The notes: generated by a model not told the origin, from the sequence alone. Counted from the first letter of the stretch, positions 1-7,848 are shown. The stretch is 21,341 nucleotides of DNA from CAYONZ01 sp964405465 (GCA_964405465.1 CAYONZ010000052.1:1-21341); one strand, 5' to 3'. A program made the numbers and translations.

Positions 1-362
1 GTGCGATAATATGCCAAGGGATTGAGCACCGAATGTGGAACAATTGTTAGAGCGGCAAAATGTAAAATGGCGTTGATTTTGTTTTGGAGCAAAACCTCTT
101 CGACTTGCTGAGCGTTATTGATATCTCCCTGAATAAATTCGGCTTGGGCTGGAATTGCCTCAGTAAAGCCGGAATTGAGGTTGTCAAATACTACCACTTG
201 GTAGCCATGATCAATCAGTGCTTGAGCGGCATGCGAGCCAATATAGCCTGCGCCTCCGGTGACCAAAACTCTGGTTGACCCTCGCGTGGATTTTCTGGTC
301 AGTTCTCCAGCTATTTCTTTAGTTAGTTCTTTGGGCAAACCCCTGGGCTGAGCCATCGGCAT
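1..362 (-). CDS. galE: UDP-glucose 4-epimerase-like SDR, partial (3' end beyond window edge)
   Basis: About 120 N-terminal residues are visible on the minus strand; the rest lies outside the window. The Rossmann motif TGGAGYIGSH begins near residue 35, followed by VVVFDNLNSG, GDI and HFAALTIVPHSV-NP-YY, the usual order in GalE-type extended SDRs. Such enzymes interconvert UDP-glucose and UDP-galactose in the cytoplasm with bound NAD. The ATG at 360-362 is chosen because AGAAGGGA sits just upstream; a second in-frame ATG lies at 354-356. Both leave a polar extension of about 30 residues before the nucleotide-binding core, longer than in ordinary GalE, which starts almost at the GxxGxxG motif. 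The gene is divergent from ugd, so the two share a 182-base upstream region. The family is clear; GalE rather than another UDP-sugar epimerase is inferred from the motifs and the ugd neighbour. Confidence 0.85.
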   Translation of the reverse strand, partial: MPMAQPRGLPKELTKEIAGELTRKSTRGSTRVLVTGGAGYIGSHAAQALIDHGYQVVVFDNLNSGFTEAIPAQAEFIQGDINNAQQVEEVLLQNKINAILHFAALTIVPHSVLNPLAYYR

Positions 363-544
363 GAATGCTTCCCTTCTAATTGATCCTTCGACGCTACACA
401 AATCCACTTGAAAGATCAAACATTTGGGGCTTTGCTCTGAGTAAAGTCTTGAATTGCCAAAGCAGCTGCGGCAACTTAACTTCTTTGAGTTAAGAGGTAA
501 ATCGACTTTGTAGGTCGGAAGTTTGGATCGATGGAGGAATCTAT
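363..544. promoter_or_regulatory. Divergent galE/ugd intergenic region with two adjacent inverted repeats
   Basis: This spacer must hold the starts of both divergent transcripts. Two inverted repeats lie back to back: TTGCC (454-458) with GGCAA (470-474), enclosing the palindrome GCAGCTGC (462-469), then CTTAACT (475-481) with AGTTAAG (488-494) around a 6-base loop. They are placed where an operator for ugd could be. I see no convincing -35/-10 pair. A GGAGG ribosome site lies directly before the ugd ATG. Calling the repeats regulatory is an inference. Confidence 0.35.
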
Positions 545-1870
545 ATGAAGATTTCAGTTTTTGGAACGGGCTATGTTGGGCTGGTAACAGGAGTTTGTTT
601 TGCTGAGATGGGCAATAATGTTATTTGTGCCGACATTGATGATAATAAAATACAAATGCTGCGCAAAGGGCAAAGTCCGATCTACGAGCCTGGCTTGGAT
701 GATTTGATTGAAAACAGCATACGTGCCGAGCGAATTCATTTTACAACTGATTTGCAAAAGGCCGTGCATGATTCAGAAATAATTTTTATTGCAGTCGGAA
801 CCCCCTCGGATGTGGATGGGTCGGCTGATTTAAAGTATGTTTTGCAAGTAGCAAAAACTATAGCTGAACATATGAATGGCCCGAAGCATATTATCACGAA
901 GTCAACGGTTCCCGTTGGGACTCATTTGAAAGTTCGCGCTGTGATTGAAAAAGAGCTATCTCGTCGGGGAGTAAATCACACTTGGTATTTGGCATCTAAT
1001 CCAGAGTTTTTGCGTGAGGGCTCTGCTATCGAAGATTGTTTGAAGCCAGATCGTGTCGTTGTGGGTTGTGAGGGGCCGCAAGCCGAAAAGACTCTTCGCC
1101 GGCTTTATGAACCCTTTTTGTCTGAAGGAGCTCAGCTGCTTCTGATGGATCTCGCGTCGGCTGAAATGACTAAGTATGCTGCGAATGCAATGTTGGCGAC
1201 TAAAATTTCTTTGATGAATGAGTTCTCTCGCGTTTGTGACAGTGTTGGTGCCAACATTGAGGCGGTCAGAGTTGGGATAGGTGCGGACCATCGCATTGGA
1301 CCACACTTTATCTACGCGGGAATCGGCTATGGTGGATCATGCTTTCCGAAAGATGTGAAGGCACTGGTTCACATTGGCAAAGAGCATGGCAATCGCCTAG
1401 AGATTCTTGAAGCGGTCGAGTCAGTGAACTACTCGCAACGTGAACGGTATTTCGCAAACTTGAAAAAAAATGTGGGTGAGCTCCGCGGTAAAAAGTTTGC
1501 CGTTTGGGGTGTGGCATTTAAGCCTGGAACCGATGATATTCGTGATGCTCCAGCATTAGATATTATTGCCAAGCTGCTTGAAGGTGGCGCTACCGTTCAA
1601 GCCTATGATCCTGTGGCAAAAGAAAATTGTTTAAAGCACTTCGCTAGCCATAAAGGTTTGAGTTTTGGGGCGGATCAATACTCGGTTTTGGCAGATGCCG
1701 ATGCACTTTGTATTTTGACAGAGTGGAAGAGTTTTCGTGAACCTGACTTTGCGAGAATGAAGGCGAGTTTGAAGCGTGCTTTGATTTTAGATGGTCGCAA
1801 TATTTATGGGCCAAATGAAATGAAAGAGTTGGGAATTGAGTACCATTCAATTGGTCGACCGCGGGCTTAA
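545..1870 (+). CDS. ugd: UDP-glucose 6-dehydrogenase
   Basis: It oxidises UDP-glucose twice with NAD+ to UDP-glucuronate, a precursor of acidic surface polysaccharides, in the cytoplasm. The 441-residue length is normal. The N-terminal NAD domain opens with GTGYVGL (residues 7-13). GTPSDVDGSADL and STVPVGT follow, then NPEFLREGSAIEDC and the catalytic GGSCFPKD motif with its cysteine near residue 266. WGVAFKPGTDDIRDAPA marks the C-terminal UDP-binding domain. The DGSADL signature favours a UDP-glucose enzyme over the UDP-HexNAc dehydrogenases (WecC/WbpA type), though the exact substrate cannot be proved from motifs. The start ATG has a GGAGG site 7-8 bases upstream. The gene is divergent from galE and separated from pseB by 131 bases, so it may be its own transcription unit. 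A 14-base tandem repeat begins at its stop codon. Confidence 0.95.
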   Translation: MKISVFGTGYVGLVTGVCFAEMGNNVICADIDDNKIQMLRKGQSPIYEPGLDDLIENSIRAERIHFTTDLQKAVHDSEIIFIAVGTPSDVDGSADLKYVLQVAKTIAEHMNGPKHIITKSTVPVGTHLKVRAVIEKELSRRGVNHTWYLASNPEFLREGSAIEDCLKPDRVVVGCEGPQAEKTLRRLYEPFLSEGAQLLLMDLASAEMTKYAANAMLATKISLMNEFSRVCDSVGANIEAVRVGIGADHRIGPHFIYAGIGYGGSCFPKDVKALVHIGKEHGNRLEILEAVESVNYSQRERYFANLKKNVGELRGKKFAVWGVAFKPGTDDIRDAPALDIIAKLLEGGATVQAYDPVAKENCLKHFASHKGLSFGADQYSVLADADALCILTEWKSFREPDFARMKASLKRALILDGRNIYGPNEMKELGIEYHSIGRPRA

Positions 1871-1916
1871 ATCAACAGGCCTAAAACTACAGGCCTGAGA
1901 AGAAAAGCCTAAAAAA
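1861..1916. repeat. Degenerate 14-base tandem repeat starting at the ugd stop codon
   Basis: Four consecutive 14-base units can be aligned: 1861-1874 (includes the ugd TAA), 1875-1888, 1889-1902 and 1903-1916. Units 2 and 3 share ACAGGCCT; unit 4 reads AAAAGCCT in the same register; unit 1 is the most diverged. Each unit has a stop triplet at the equivalent place (1868 TAA, 1882 TAA, 1896 TGA, 1910 TAA). Because the period is not a multiple of three, the stops fall in all three plus-strand frames. Confidence 0.6.
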
Positions 1917-1921
1917 GGCAA

Positions 1922-1947
1922 CCAACTGGGCAAACGAGCGAAGTTGG
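1922..1947 (+). other. Small hairpin in the ugd-pseB spacer
   Basis: CCAACT (1922-1927) can pair with AGTTGG (1942-1947) across a 14-base loop. No T-tract follows, so this is not a canonical intrinsic terminator. It could be a leader structure for pseB or a chance pairing. Confidence 0.25.
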
Positions 1948-2001
1948 CGAGAAGGGGCAAAGAGATTGATCGCACCCTGAAAAAGAGTGTGAGGAGGAAA
2001 A

Positions 2002-3012
2002 ATGCTTAATGGTAAACGAGTTTTAGTTACAGGCGGAACCGGATCTTTTGGTAAGAAATTTGTCGAGATGGTTTTAAAGCGTTATCCAGATGTGGCGCGC
2101 TTGGTGATCTATTCTCGCGATGAATTGAAGCAGTATGAAATGGCACAGTCTTATCCAAGTGATAAATATCCTAGGGTTCGGTTCTTTATTGGCGATGTTC
2201 GTGATTGTGAAAGACTGACCTGGGCCTGCGAAGGCATTGATATCATCGTGCACGCGGCTGCACTAAAACATGTTCCGATCGCTGAATACAATCCGTTTGA
2301 ATGTATCAAGACTAATGTTTTGGGCAGTGAGAATGTGGTGAATGCAGCCTTGAAATCAGGTGTTAAGAAAGTCGTGGCGCTTTCAACCGATAAAGCCGCA
2401 GCACCAATCAATCTTTATGGGGCAACTAAACTTTGCTCTGATAAACTTTTTATCGCGGCCAACAATATGCGTGGTAACCGTGATCTAAAGTTTTCAGTTG
2501 TTCGCTATGGCAATGTTTTGGGCTCGCGCGGTTCCGTGGTTCCTTTCTTTTTGGAAAAACGCAAAGATAAAGTTTTACCGATCACTCATGAAGCCATGAC
2601 TCGTTTTAATATCACTCTTGAAGAGGGTGTAGAGATGGTTTTTCATGCCATTGAAAACTCATGGGGTGGAGAGCTTTATGTCCCGAAAATCCCATCTTAT
2701 CGAATTACCACAGTTGCTGAGGCTGTGGCTCCTGAATGCAAGATGCAGATGGTGGGAGTTCGTCCTGGAGAGAAAATTCACGAAGAAATGATCACTGAGA
2801 CTGACTCTTTGAACACCTACGACTGCGGAAAATACTATGCTATTTTGCCAGCTGTTCCTTCGTGGAAAGAAGCGGATTGGGTTAAAACCTTTAATGCAAC
2901 GAAGGTTCCAGAAGGGTTCAAGTACAACTCAGGAACAAACACAGATTGGCTCTCTGTTGAAGATCTTCGAGTGCTGGTGAAAAAGCACGTTGATCCGAAT
3001 TTTCAGGTGTAG
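2002..3012 (+). CDS. pseB: UDP-N-acetylglucosamine 4,6-dehydratase (inverting), PseB
   Basis: PseB converts UDP-GlcNAc to UDP-2-acetamido-2,6-dideoxy-L-arabino-hexos-4-ulose, the first step to pseudaminic acid. The 336 residues match the family length. TGGTGSFG (10-17) is the NADP site; YSRDELKQYEMAQ, HAAALKHVPIAEYNP and NVLG follow. The active site STDKA (128-132) and Y139xxxK143 sit in NLYGATK, then VVRYGNVLGSRGSVVP and TRFNITLEEGV. YGATK and the ELKQYEMAQ segment separate it from the FnlA/CapE dehydratases of the FucNAc route, which in my recollection have MGISK at that place. The start has GAGGAGG just upstream. It opens the first operon; its stop overlaps or abuts the next start. The family assignment is very strong; that the product is pseudaminic acid itself is inferred. 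Confidence 0.95.
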   Translation: MLNGKRVLVTGGTGSFGKKFVEMVLKRYPDVARLVIYSRDELKQYEMAQSYPSDKYPRVRFFIGDVRDCERLTWACEGIDIIVHAAALKHVPIAEYNPFECIKTNVLGSENVVNAALKSGVKKVVALSTDKAAAPINLYGATKLCSDKLFIAANNMRGNRDLKFSVVRYGNVLGSRGSVVPFFLEKRKDKVLPITHEAMTRFNITLEEGVEMVFHAIENSWGGELYVPKIPSYRITTVAEAVAPECKMQMVGVRPGEKIHEEMITETDSLNTYDCGKYYAILPAVPSWKEADWVKTFNATKVPEGFKYNSGTNTDWLSVEDLRVLVKKHVDPNFQV

Positions 3013-3014
3013 TG

Positions 3015-3881
3015 ATGATTCGAGTCGGTGTACTTGGCGCGTCGGGGCTTTTGGGATGTTGGCTGGTGCCCTATCTTCGTCAAAAGCCAGAGTTTCAGGT
3101 GGTGACTTTCGGTCGATCGCCTGGTGCTGATTGCCGAGTTGATTTTGACTCAAATGAATTGCCGGAAAGTCTCTTGCGATTAGAAATTGATGTGGTGATC
3201 AATCTCGCCGCTTTGGCCGATGTCGATCGATGTCAGAGAGAAGCAGATGAGGCCTATCGAGCGAACGTAAAAGTCTGTGAAGAAATTGCGGTATTTCTTG
3301 ATCGACGACCTGAGGCCTTTTGTGTGCAGGTGTCGACTGATCATTTCTATGATGGCCCAGGGGCGAAGCGCGAAGAAGAAACTGTTTTTTTAAATACTTA
3401 TGCCGTAACCAAATACGCAGGAGAATTGGCGTTGGCAAACCGTCGTAGTGTGATTTTACGCACCAATTTTTTTGGTCGTGCCAACGGTGGTCGCAAACCG
3501 AGTTTTTCTGATACGATTGTGAATTCATTTCGCACCGGTCAGAAAATGCAGCTATTTACCGATGCTTATTTTTCGCCGCTACATTGGTCGACACTTGTTG
3601 AGATTATTGGACAGATCTTGCTGACTCCTAAGTTCGGAATTTTCAACCTTGGGAGCACTACATTTATGAGCAAAGCTGATTTTTCTTTGTCTTTGATTGA
3701 AAAAATTGGCCTGCCAGCAAGCAACTATATTTTAACTGAAGCCAAAGCCATTGCTATTGAGGGGCGGGCCAAGCGCCCTCTAAACATGGCCATGAATTGT
3801 GATAGGTTTGAAGAGATTTATAAAATCAAACTGCCAACTCTCGAACATGAGATCGGGATCGCGGCAAAGGAGTATTTGTGA
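3015..3881 (+). CDS. RmlD-like NAD(P)-dependent sugar reductase (SDR)
   Basis: This is an extended SDR of the RmlD substrate-binding type (dTDP-4-dehydrorhamnose reductase-like), 288 residues from the ATG. GASGLLG (8-14) binds the cofactor, NLAALADVDRCQ and STDHFYDG (107-114) follow, and the catalytic pair is Y129AVTK133. The C-terminal RPLNMAMNCDRFEE resembles the RmlD R-P-x-x-x-x-L-D end. I prefer the ATG at 3015; a GTG at 3012 overlapping the pseB TAG is an alternative and adds one residue. No rmlA/B/C gene is in view, so rhamnose synthesis is unlikely to be its role. Lying between pseB and the neuB-like gene, it probably reduces or epimerises a keto-sugar on the nonulosonate route. A reductase of this type is not part of the standard six-step pseudaminic pathway. 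The substrate is unknown. Confidence 0.82.
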   Translation: MIRVGVLGASGLLGCWLVPYLRQKPEFQVVTFGRSPGADCRVDFDSNELPESLLRLEIDVVINLAALADVDRCQREADEAYRANVKVCEEIAVFLDRRPEAFCVQVSTDHFYDGPGAKREEETVFLNTYAVTKYAGELALANRRSVILRTNFFGRANGGRKPSFSDTIVNSFRTGQKMQLFTDAYFSPLHWSTLVEIIGQILLTPKFGIFNLGSTTFMSKADFSLSLIEKIGLPASNYILTEAKAIAIEGRAKRPLNMAMNCDRFEEIYKIKLPTLEHEIGIAAKEYL

Positions 3882-4954
3882 ATATACCATCGACCGAATT
3901 TCTTATTAACAAGCAGATGGTTGGACATGAGCATCCAACTTATTTCATTGCAGACGTTGCAGCCAACCATGACGGAGATCTTCAGCGTGCGAAAGATTTG
4001 ATTTATCTTGCGAAAGAAGCGGGTGCTGATGCGGCGAAGTTTCAACATTTTCATGCGAGTACCATCGTCAGTGACTATGGGTTTAAAAATTTAGGAAATC
4101 AGAAATCGCATCAGTCTCAATGGAAAAAAAGTGTTTATGATGTTTACCTTGATGCCAGTTTGAATCCAGATTGGACTGGAATTTTGAAAGAAACTTGCGA
4201 TAAAGCGGGTATCACGTTTTTTACAAGTCCTTACTCTTACGAATTAGTTGATACTGTTGATCAGTATGTCCCTGCCTATAAAATCGGTTCGGGCGACATC
4301 ACCTGGAGTGGCATAATCGAGTACATGGCCAAAAAACAAAAGCCAATGCTTTTGGCGTGTGGAGCCAGCGAATTGCGCGATGTTGATACGGCAATGTCGA
4401 CGTTGTTGAAATTGACCCCTGACGTGGTGCTGATGCAATGTAATACAAACTACACGGCGAGCCTGGAGAACTTTAAATACATCAATTTGAATGTGCTCAA
4501 TATGTTTCGGGAACGTTATCCTGGTGTAATTTTAGGTTTGAGTGATCATACTCCTGGGCATGCCTCGGTACTTGGAGCTGTAGCGTTAGGTGCGCGTGTC
4601 GTTGAAAAGCATTTCACCGATAGCAATGATCGAAACGGACCTGACCATAAATTTGCGATGAACCCGAAGACTTGGCGCGAAATGGTGGATCGCACGCGTG
4701 AACTTGAAGCCTGCATGGGTGACGGCGTGAAGACCATCGAAGACAATGAACGAGAGACGGTAATTTTGCAAAGAAGAGCTGTGCGAGCACGTCGACCGCT
4801 GAGTGCGGGGCAAGTTTTGACCGAGGCTGATTTGACTGTGCTCCGCCCTTGTCCTTACGAGGCCGTGAAGCCTTCGGATTTAATGAAATTGATCGGCAAA
4901 AAAATCACCCGAGATGTTCCTGAGGGAGATCATTTGCGTTGGACAGACATCTAA
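3878..4954 (+). CDS. Nonulosonic acid synthase (NeuB/PseI/SpsE family) with SAF domain
   Basis: NeuB-family enzymes condense phosphoenolpyruvate with a free N-acyl-amino hexose to make a nine-carbon 2-keto-3-deoxy sugar acid (Neu5Ac, legionaminic or pseudaminic acid). The TIM barrel shows FIADVAANHDGD (23-34), AKEAGADAAKFQ (45-56), FFTSPYS, KIGSGD (135-140), LSDHTPGH (221-228) and GARVVEKHFT (238-247). An antifreeze-like SAF domain fills about residues 297-355 (RRAVRARRPLSAGQVL to the end). The 358 residues are complete. The start is GTG at 3878, overlapping the previous TGA by 4 bases, with AAGGAG upstream. The pseB neighbour argues for a PseI role, but motifs alone do not separate PseI from NeuB or LegI. 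The cytidylyltransferase two genes on would activate its product. Confidence 0.92.
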   Translation: MNIPSTEFLINKQMVGHEHPTYFIADVAANHDGDLQRAKDLIYLAKEAGADAAKFQHFHASTIVSDYGFKNLGNQKSHQSQWKKSVYDVYLDASLNPDWTGILKETCDKAGITFFTSPYSYELVDTVDQYVPAYKIGSGDITWSGIIEYMAKKQKPMLLACGASELRDVDTAMSTLLKLTPDVVLMQCNTNYTASLENFKYINLNVLNMFRERYPGVILGLSDHTPGHASVLGAVALGARVVEKHFTDSNDRNGPDHKFAMNPKTWREMVDRTRELEACMGDGVKTIEDNERETVILQRRAVRARRPLSAGQVLTEADLTVLRPCPYEAVKPSDLMKLIGKKITRDVPEGDHLRWTDI

Positions 4955-5598
4955 TGAAATTGGCGATTGTTGTTCCGGCTTATAATGAAGAGAAAACCAT
5001 TGCGAAAACTGTCAGCGGTATTCGTGATTTTGCCGATGTGATTGTCGTAGATGACTGCTCGAAGGATCAAACTTCTCAGCAAGCCGAGTCTGCCGGAGCC
5101 CAAGTTGTGAGGCACGAAACCAATAAGGGATATGACGGGGCTTTGAATACGGGAGTGCTAGCTGCATTTGAGAGAGGGTATACGCATGTGATCACTTTTG
5201 ATGCCGATGGCCAGCATGACCCTTCGAATATTCCACTTTTTGTGGCGGCTTTTGAGCGGGGAGATCAGTTGGTGATTGGTATTCGGCCGCATAAGCAGCG
5301 TATCAGTGAGACTCTCTTTGCTGGTTATTCGATGCTTCGCTACCAAGTTTTGGATCCACTCTGTGGAATGAAGGGTTATGCGATGGCTCACTTTGGTGAA
5401 ATTGGCGCCTTTGACACTCTTGGATCGACAGGAACTGAGCTCATGTTTCGCTATTTAAAAAAAGGTCTGCAATACTCCCAAATCAGTATTCGCATGCACG
5501 AGCGAGACGATGGCTCTCCACGTTTTGGTAGCCTGTGGCGTGCCAATAAGCGAATTTTAACCTCGCTCAAAGCGATCGTGCGATTGGATTTGCAATGA
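4954..5598 (+). CDS. Family 2 glycosyltransferase, short cytoplasmic form
   Basis: A GT-A fold, DPM1-like glycosyltransferase of 214 residues from the ATG at 4954, which overlaps the previous TAA. A TTG 15 bases upstream would add MDRHL and is less likely. AIVVPAYNEEKTI is the first strand; DDCS (33-36) and DADGQHDP (83-90, the metal-binding DxD region) are intact. GTELMFRYLKKGL and MHERDDGSPRFG follow. It lacks C-terminal membrane helices, so it is a soluble or peripheral enzyme using a nucleotide sugar donor. Its position between the nonulosonate synthase and the cytidylyltransferase suggests a transferase for a sugar of the same glycan. Donor and acceptor are unknown. Retaining or inverting chemistry cannot be told with confidence. 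Confidence 0.85.
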   Translation: MKLAIVVPAYNEEKTIAKTVSGIRDFADVIVVDDCSKDQTSQQAESAGAQVVRHETNKGYDGALNTGVLAAFERGYTHVITFDADGQHDPSNIPLFVAAFERGDQLVIGIRPHKQRISETLFAGYSMLRYQVLDPLCGMKGYAMAHFGEIGAFDTLGSTGTELMFRYLKKGLQYSQISIRMHERDDGSPRFGSLWRANKRILTSLKAIVRLDLQ

Positions 5599-6320
5599 AG
5601 GTCGGAATAGTGACTCAGGCGCGGATGACGAGCACTCGCTTACCTGCCAAGGTATTAAAAGTCGTGAAGGGGCGAACGCTTCTTGATTATCACCTAGAGC
5701 GTTTACGATGGTCTGGAGCCCAGGTGATTGTGGCAACGACAACGAATTCGACTGACGATGTTTTAATTGAATTTTGTCAAAAAAATGATGTGCCCTTTCA
5801 TCGTGGGTCAGAATCAAATGTTTTGGAGCGATATTACCAAACGGCAGAGAAGTTCAAGCTCGATGTGATTGTTCGAGTGACCTCCGATTGTCCGCTTAAT
5901 GACGGGCGCTTGATTGCTCAGGGAATTGAGCGATTCTTGCAGTCTAAAGATACTTCGCATCTTTACTTGTGCAATACCCAGAAGCGAACGTTTCCGCGGG
6001 GATTTGATTTTGAGATTTTTTCTTTAACAGCGCTTCGTGAATGTTACCAAAAAGCGACGCTTGAATATGAGCGAGAGCATGTCACTCCTTATATTTGGAA
6101 GTCTCATCCAGAAAAGTTTGCCATTGAGCACTTTGTTCGTGACGCTGATGACTCGAAGTTTCGTATTACGGTCGACGAAGCTGATGATTTTCGTATCGTT
6201 CAGGAGCTGATCGAGAAGTATTCTGCCGAAAAGCTGTCTTGTGAGGAGATCATCCAGGTGCTTCGCGCGAATCCGTATTTATACGAAATGAATGCACACG
6301 TGGAGCAAAAGAAAGTTTGA
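5595..6320 (+). CDS. SpsF/PseF-like cytidylyltransferase (CMP-nonulosonate synthetase candidate)
   Basis: This is a cytidylyltransferase of the NeuA/KdsB/SpsF superfamily with 241 residues. QARMTSTRLPAKVL (8-21) forms the nucleotide-binding loop with its basic residues. VATTTNSTDD, RGSESNVLERYYQ and RVTSDCPLNDG (94-104, with the metal-ligand Asp) are all close to the SpsF consensus. ITVDEADDF lies near the C-terminus. The expected reaction is CTP plus the ulosonic acid from the preceding synthase, giving the CMP-sugar and pyrophosphate. It starts with ATGA overlap after the GT2 gene and itself overlaps the flippase start. In the Bacillus sps operon the same families (SpsE, SpsF) occur together, which supports the assignment. 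The true sugar substrate is inferred from neighbours only. Confidence 0.87.
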   Translation: MKVGIVTQARMTSTRLPAKVLKVVKGRTLLDYHLERLRWSGAQVIVATTTNSTDDVLIEFCQKNDVPFHRGSESNVLERYYQTAEKFKLDVIVRVTSDCPLNDGRLIAQGIERFLQSKDTSHLYLCNTQKRTFPRGFDFEIFSLTALRECYQKATLEYEREHVTPYIWKSHPEKFAIEHFVRDADDSKFRITVDEADDFRIVQELIEKYSAEKLSCEEIIQVLRANPYLYEMNAHVEQKKV

Positions 6321-7795
6321 GTGTGAAGAACAAAGAAAAGCCTGGTGCCGATCAATCGTTTCTACCTCGTCTGATGAAGGGCGCTTGGGTGTATGGAGTC
6401 ACGTCAGTCTTGGTGAAGGCGAGTGGCCTGCTGATTATCCCACTTTTTTGGAAGAAACTGAGTCCCGCCGATTTTGGCGTGATCGCCGTGTTTCAAATAC
6501 TCAGCCAGTTTTTGACCCTTGCGTTTGACCTTGGTCTCTCGGGGGCTGTGCTGCGATTGTACCATGAATGGCGCAATGATGAGAGGGCTCAATGCTTGGG
6601 TGCGATTGCGACCTTTTCTTTTTTGGTGAGTGGCTCGATAGGTCTGCTTTTGTCTTTGTTTTTGCATTCCTGGCTGGATTTGATTTTTCCGAATCTCAAC
6701 AGCAGTCTGCCTGTTGTTCTGGGGATCTGGTCGGGTTTTCTGGCGAACTATATTAATATTGTGGGTACACTCTATCGGGTTCGTGAAAGTCGGTTGCAAT
6801 TTTCACGGTTGAATCTCGGCATCTTTATCACACAAACGGTGTTTTCGCTTTTGTCGGTCTATTTGATTGCAGGGACAGCGGTGTCTTATCTCTGGGGGCA
6901 AATGGTTGGTATGGTCGTAATGGGATTGTACTGTGCATGGGAATCCGGGGTAGATTTTAAATTTAATTTAAACAAAAAATATTTAATGCCAAGTCTTCGC
7001 TATGCACTGCCTTCAGCTCCGGCCACGATATTGGATGGTGCGAACATCATATTGGATCGTTTTTTTCTGCAAAAGTTTGTCCCGTTGTCTGAGCTTGGGC
7101 TTTACAACCAGGGACGACAACTGGGCGGTGCTTACAATATGGTCTTAGGAATTTTGAAAAATTCTTTTTTTCCGATCATCTACAAGAAAGCGGCTGAAGG
7201 AGATGCCAAGGATGCCCTGGCGAACTTCAGTCCGATTTATTTGTTTTTTGTCTGTTCTCCGGCATTGCTCGCTATCGCTGTCGGAAGTGATTTGGTTTAT
7301 CTGGTGGGGCTCAAGGAGTATTTTCCGGTCGCGCAGTACATTCCAGTTGTGGTGCTGGCCTATTTTTTTCAAGGCGTAGGTCATGCCTATGGACGTGGCG
7401 TAGATTTAGCCAAAAGAACCAATCTGCTCTGGGTGATGCACGCTGTTGCATTGTCTGTATTGATTGGTGCTTTGATGGTGTTGGTCCCTCGCTTTGGGGT
7501 GACTGGAGCGCTTTGGTCATTCGTTTTTTCATTTTTGTTCAGAGAAGTGGCGCAGATTTCCTTGGGCTATATCTGCTTTCCAAGACCTACACTGTGGCGG
7601 CAAACACTTGGCACCCTTGTTCCGCAGGTGCTGGCAGCGGCACTGATCTTGTCGATTCAGTTTTCTTCACCAAGCCTCAGTCTGCTGGTTAAGGTGCCTT
7701 TGGCCCTCATGGGTATCATGTGTTCGGTGCTCTTTCAGGCCGATCTGCGTGGCTATGTTTTGCGTGTTTTTCGCAGGCGGGTCCTTAAAAATTGA
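6317..7795 (+). CDS. Wzx-type polysaccharide flippase
   Basis: This is a 492-residue integral membrane protein of the oligosaccharide flippase (MOP/PST) superfamily. Long hydrophobic segments alternate with short basic loops through almost the whole length, consistent with about 12-14 helices. An early segment GVTSVLVKASGLLIIPLFW is typical of the family, and a central region with RYALPSAPATILDGANIILDR also matches it. The role would be to flip lipid-linked oligosaccharide across the inner membrane, which needs a polymerase or ligase that is not seen here. TTG at 6317 is preferred as the start: it overlaps the previous TGA and has GGAG 11 bases upstream. A GTG at 6323 is the alternative. It ends the first run of overlapping genes. 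Confidence 0.87.
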   Translation: MSVKNKEKPGADQSFLPRLMKGAWVYGVTSVLVKASGLLIIPLFWKKLSPADFGVIAVFQILSQFLTLAFDLGLSGAVLRLYHEWRNDERAQCLGAIATFSFLVSGSIGLLLSLFLHSWLDLIFPNLNSSLPVVLGIWSGFLANYINIVGTLYRVRESRLQFSRLNLGIFITQTVFSLLSVYLIAGTAVSYLWGQMVGMVVMGLYCAWESGVDFKFNLNKKYLMPSLRYALPSAPATILDGANIILDRFFLQKFVPLSELGLYNQGRQLGGAYNMVLGILKNSFFPIIYKKAAEGDAKDALANFSPIYLFFVCSPALLAIAVGSDLVYLVGLKEYFPVAQYIPVVVLAYFFQGVGHAYGRGVDLAKRTNLLWVMHAVALSVLIGALMVLVPRFGVTGALWSFVFSFLFREVAQISLGYICFPRPTLWRQTLGTLVPQVLAAALILSIQFSSPSLSLLVKVPLALMGIMCSVLFQADLRGYVLRVFRRRVLKN

Positions 7796-7820
7796 TTGTG
7801 TTAACCCTCTGATTTTTTTT
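7779..7820 (+). terminator. Weak possible terminator after the flippase gene
   Basis: GGG (7779-7781) and TTAA (7785-7788) can pair with TTAACCC (7801-7807), leaving a 3-base bulge. A run of eight T follows at 7813-7820 after a short gap. The stem is weak and overlaps the end of the coding region. It could give partial termination between the two operons. Confidence 0.25.
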
Positions 7821-7848
7821 GCTTTTGCTCTGGGTCAATGCCTATTCT
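7819..7848 (+). promoter_or_regulatory. Possible sigma-70-type promoter for the second operon
   Basis: TTGCTT (7819-7824) and TATTCT (7843-7848) are separated by 18 bases, an acceptable match to -35 and -10 elements. It is placed in the only sizeable gap between the flippase gene and the second cytidylyltransferase gene. It is a match by eye only. Confidence 0.3.

Noticed and set aside
84..278. Plus-strand open frame of 64 residues near the window start
   Set aside because: The minus strand of the same segment encodes an unmistakable GalE N-terminus.
1922..1947. Intrinsic terminator after ugd
   Set aside because: The stem is short with a 14-base loop and no T-tract follows, so I listed it only as a small hairpin.
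3012..3881. rmlD as part of a dTDP-rhamnose pathway
   Set aside because: No rmlA, rmlB or rmlC is present, and the gene is coupled to pseB and a nonulosonate synthase instead.
2002..3881. FnlA/FnlB-type UDP-FucNAc pathway made of the dehydratase and the RmlD-like gene
   Set aside because: The dehydratase has PseB-type signatures (YGATK, ELKQYEMAQ), and no FnlC-type 2-epimerase is in the window.
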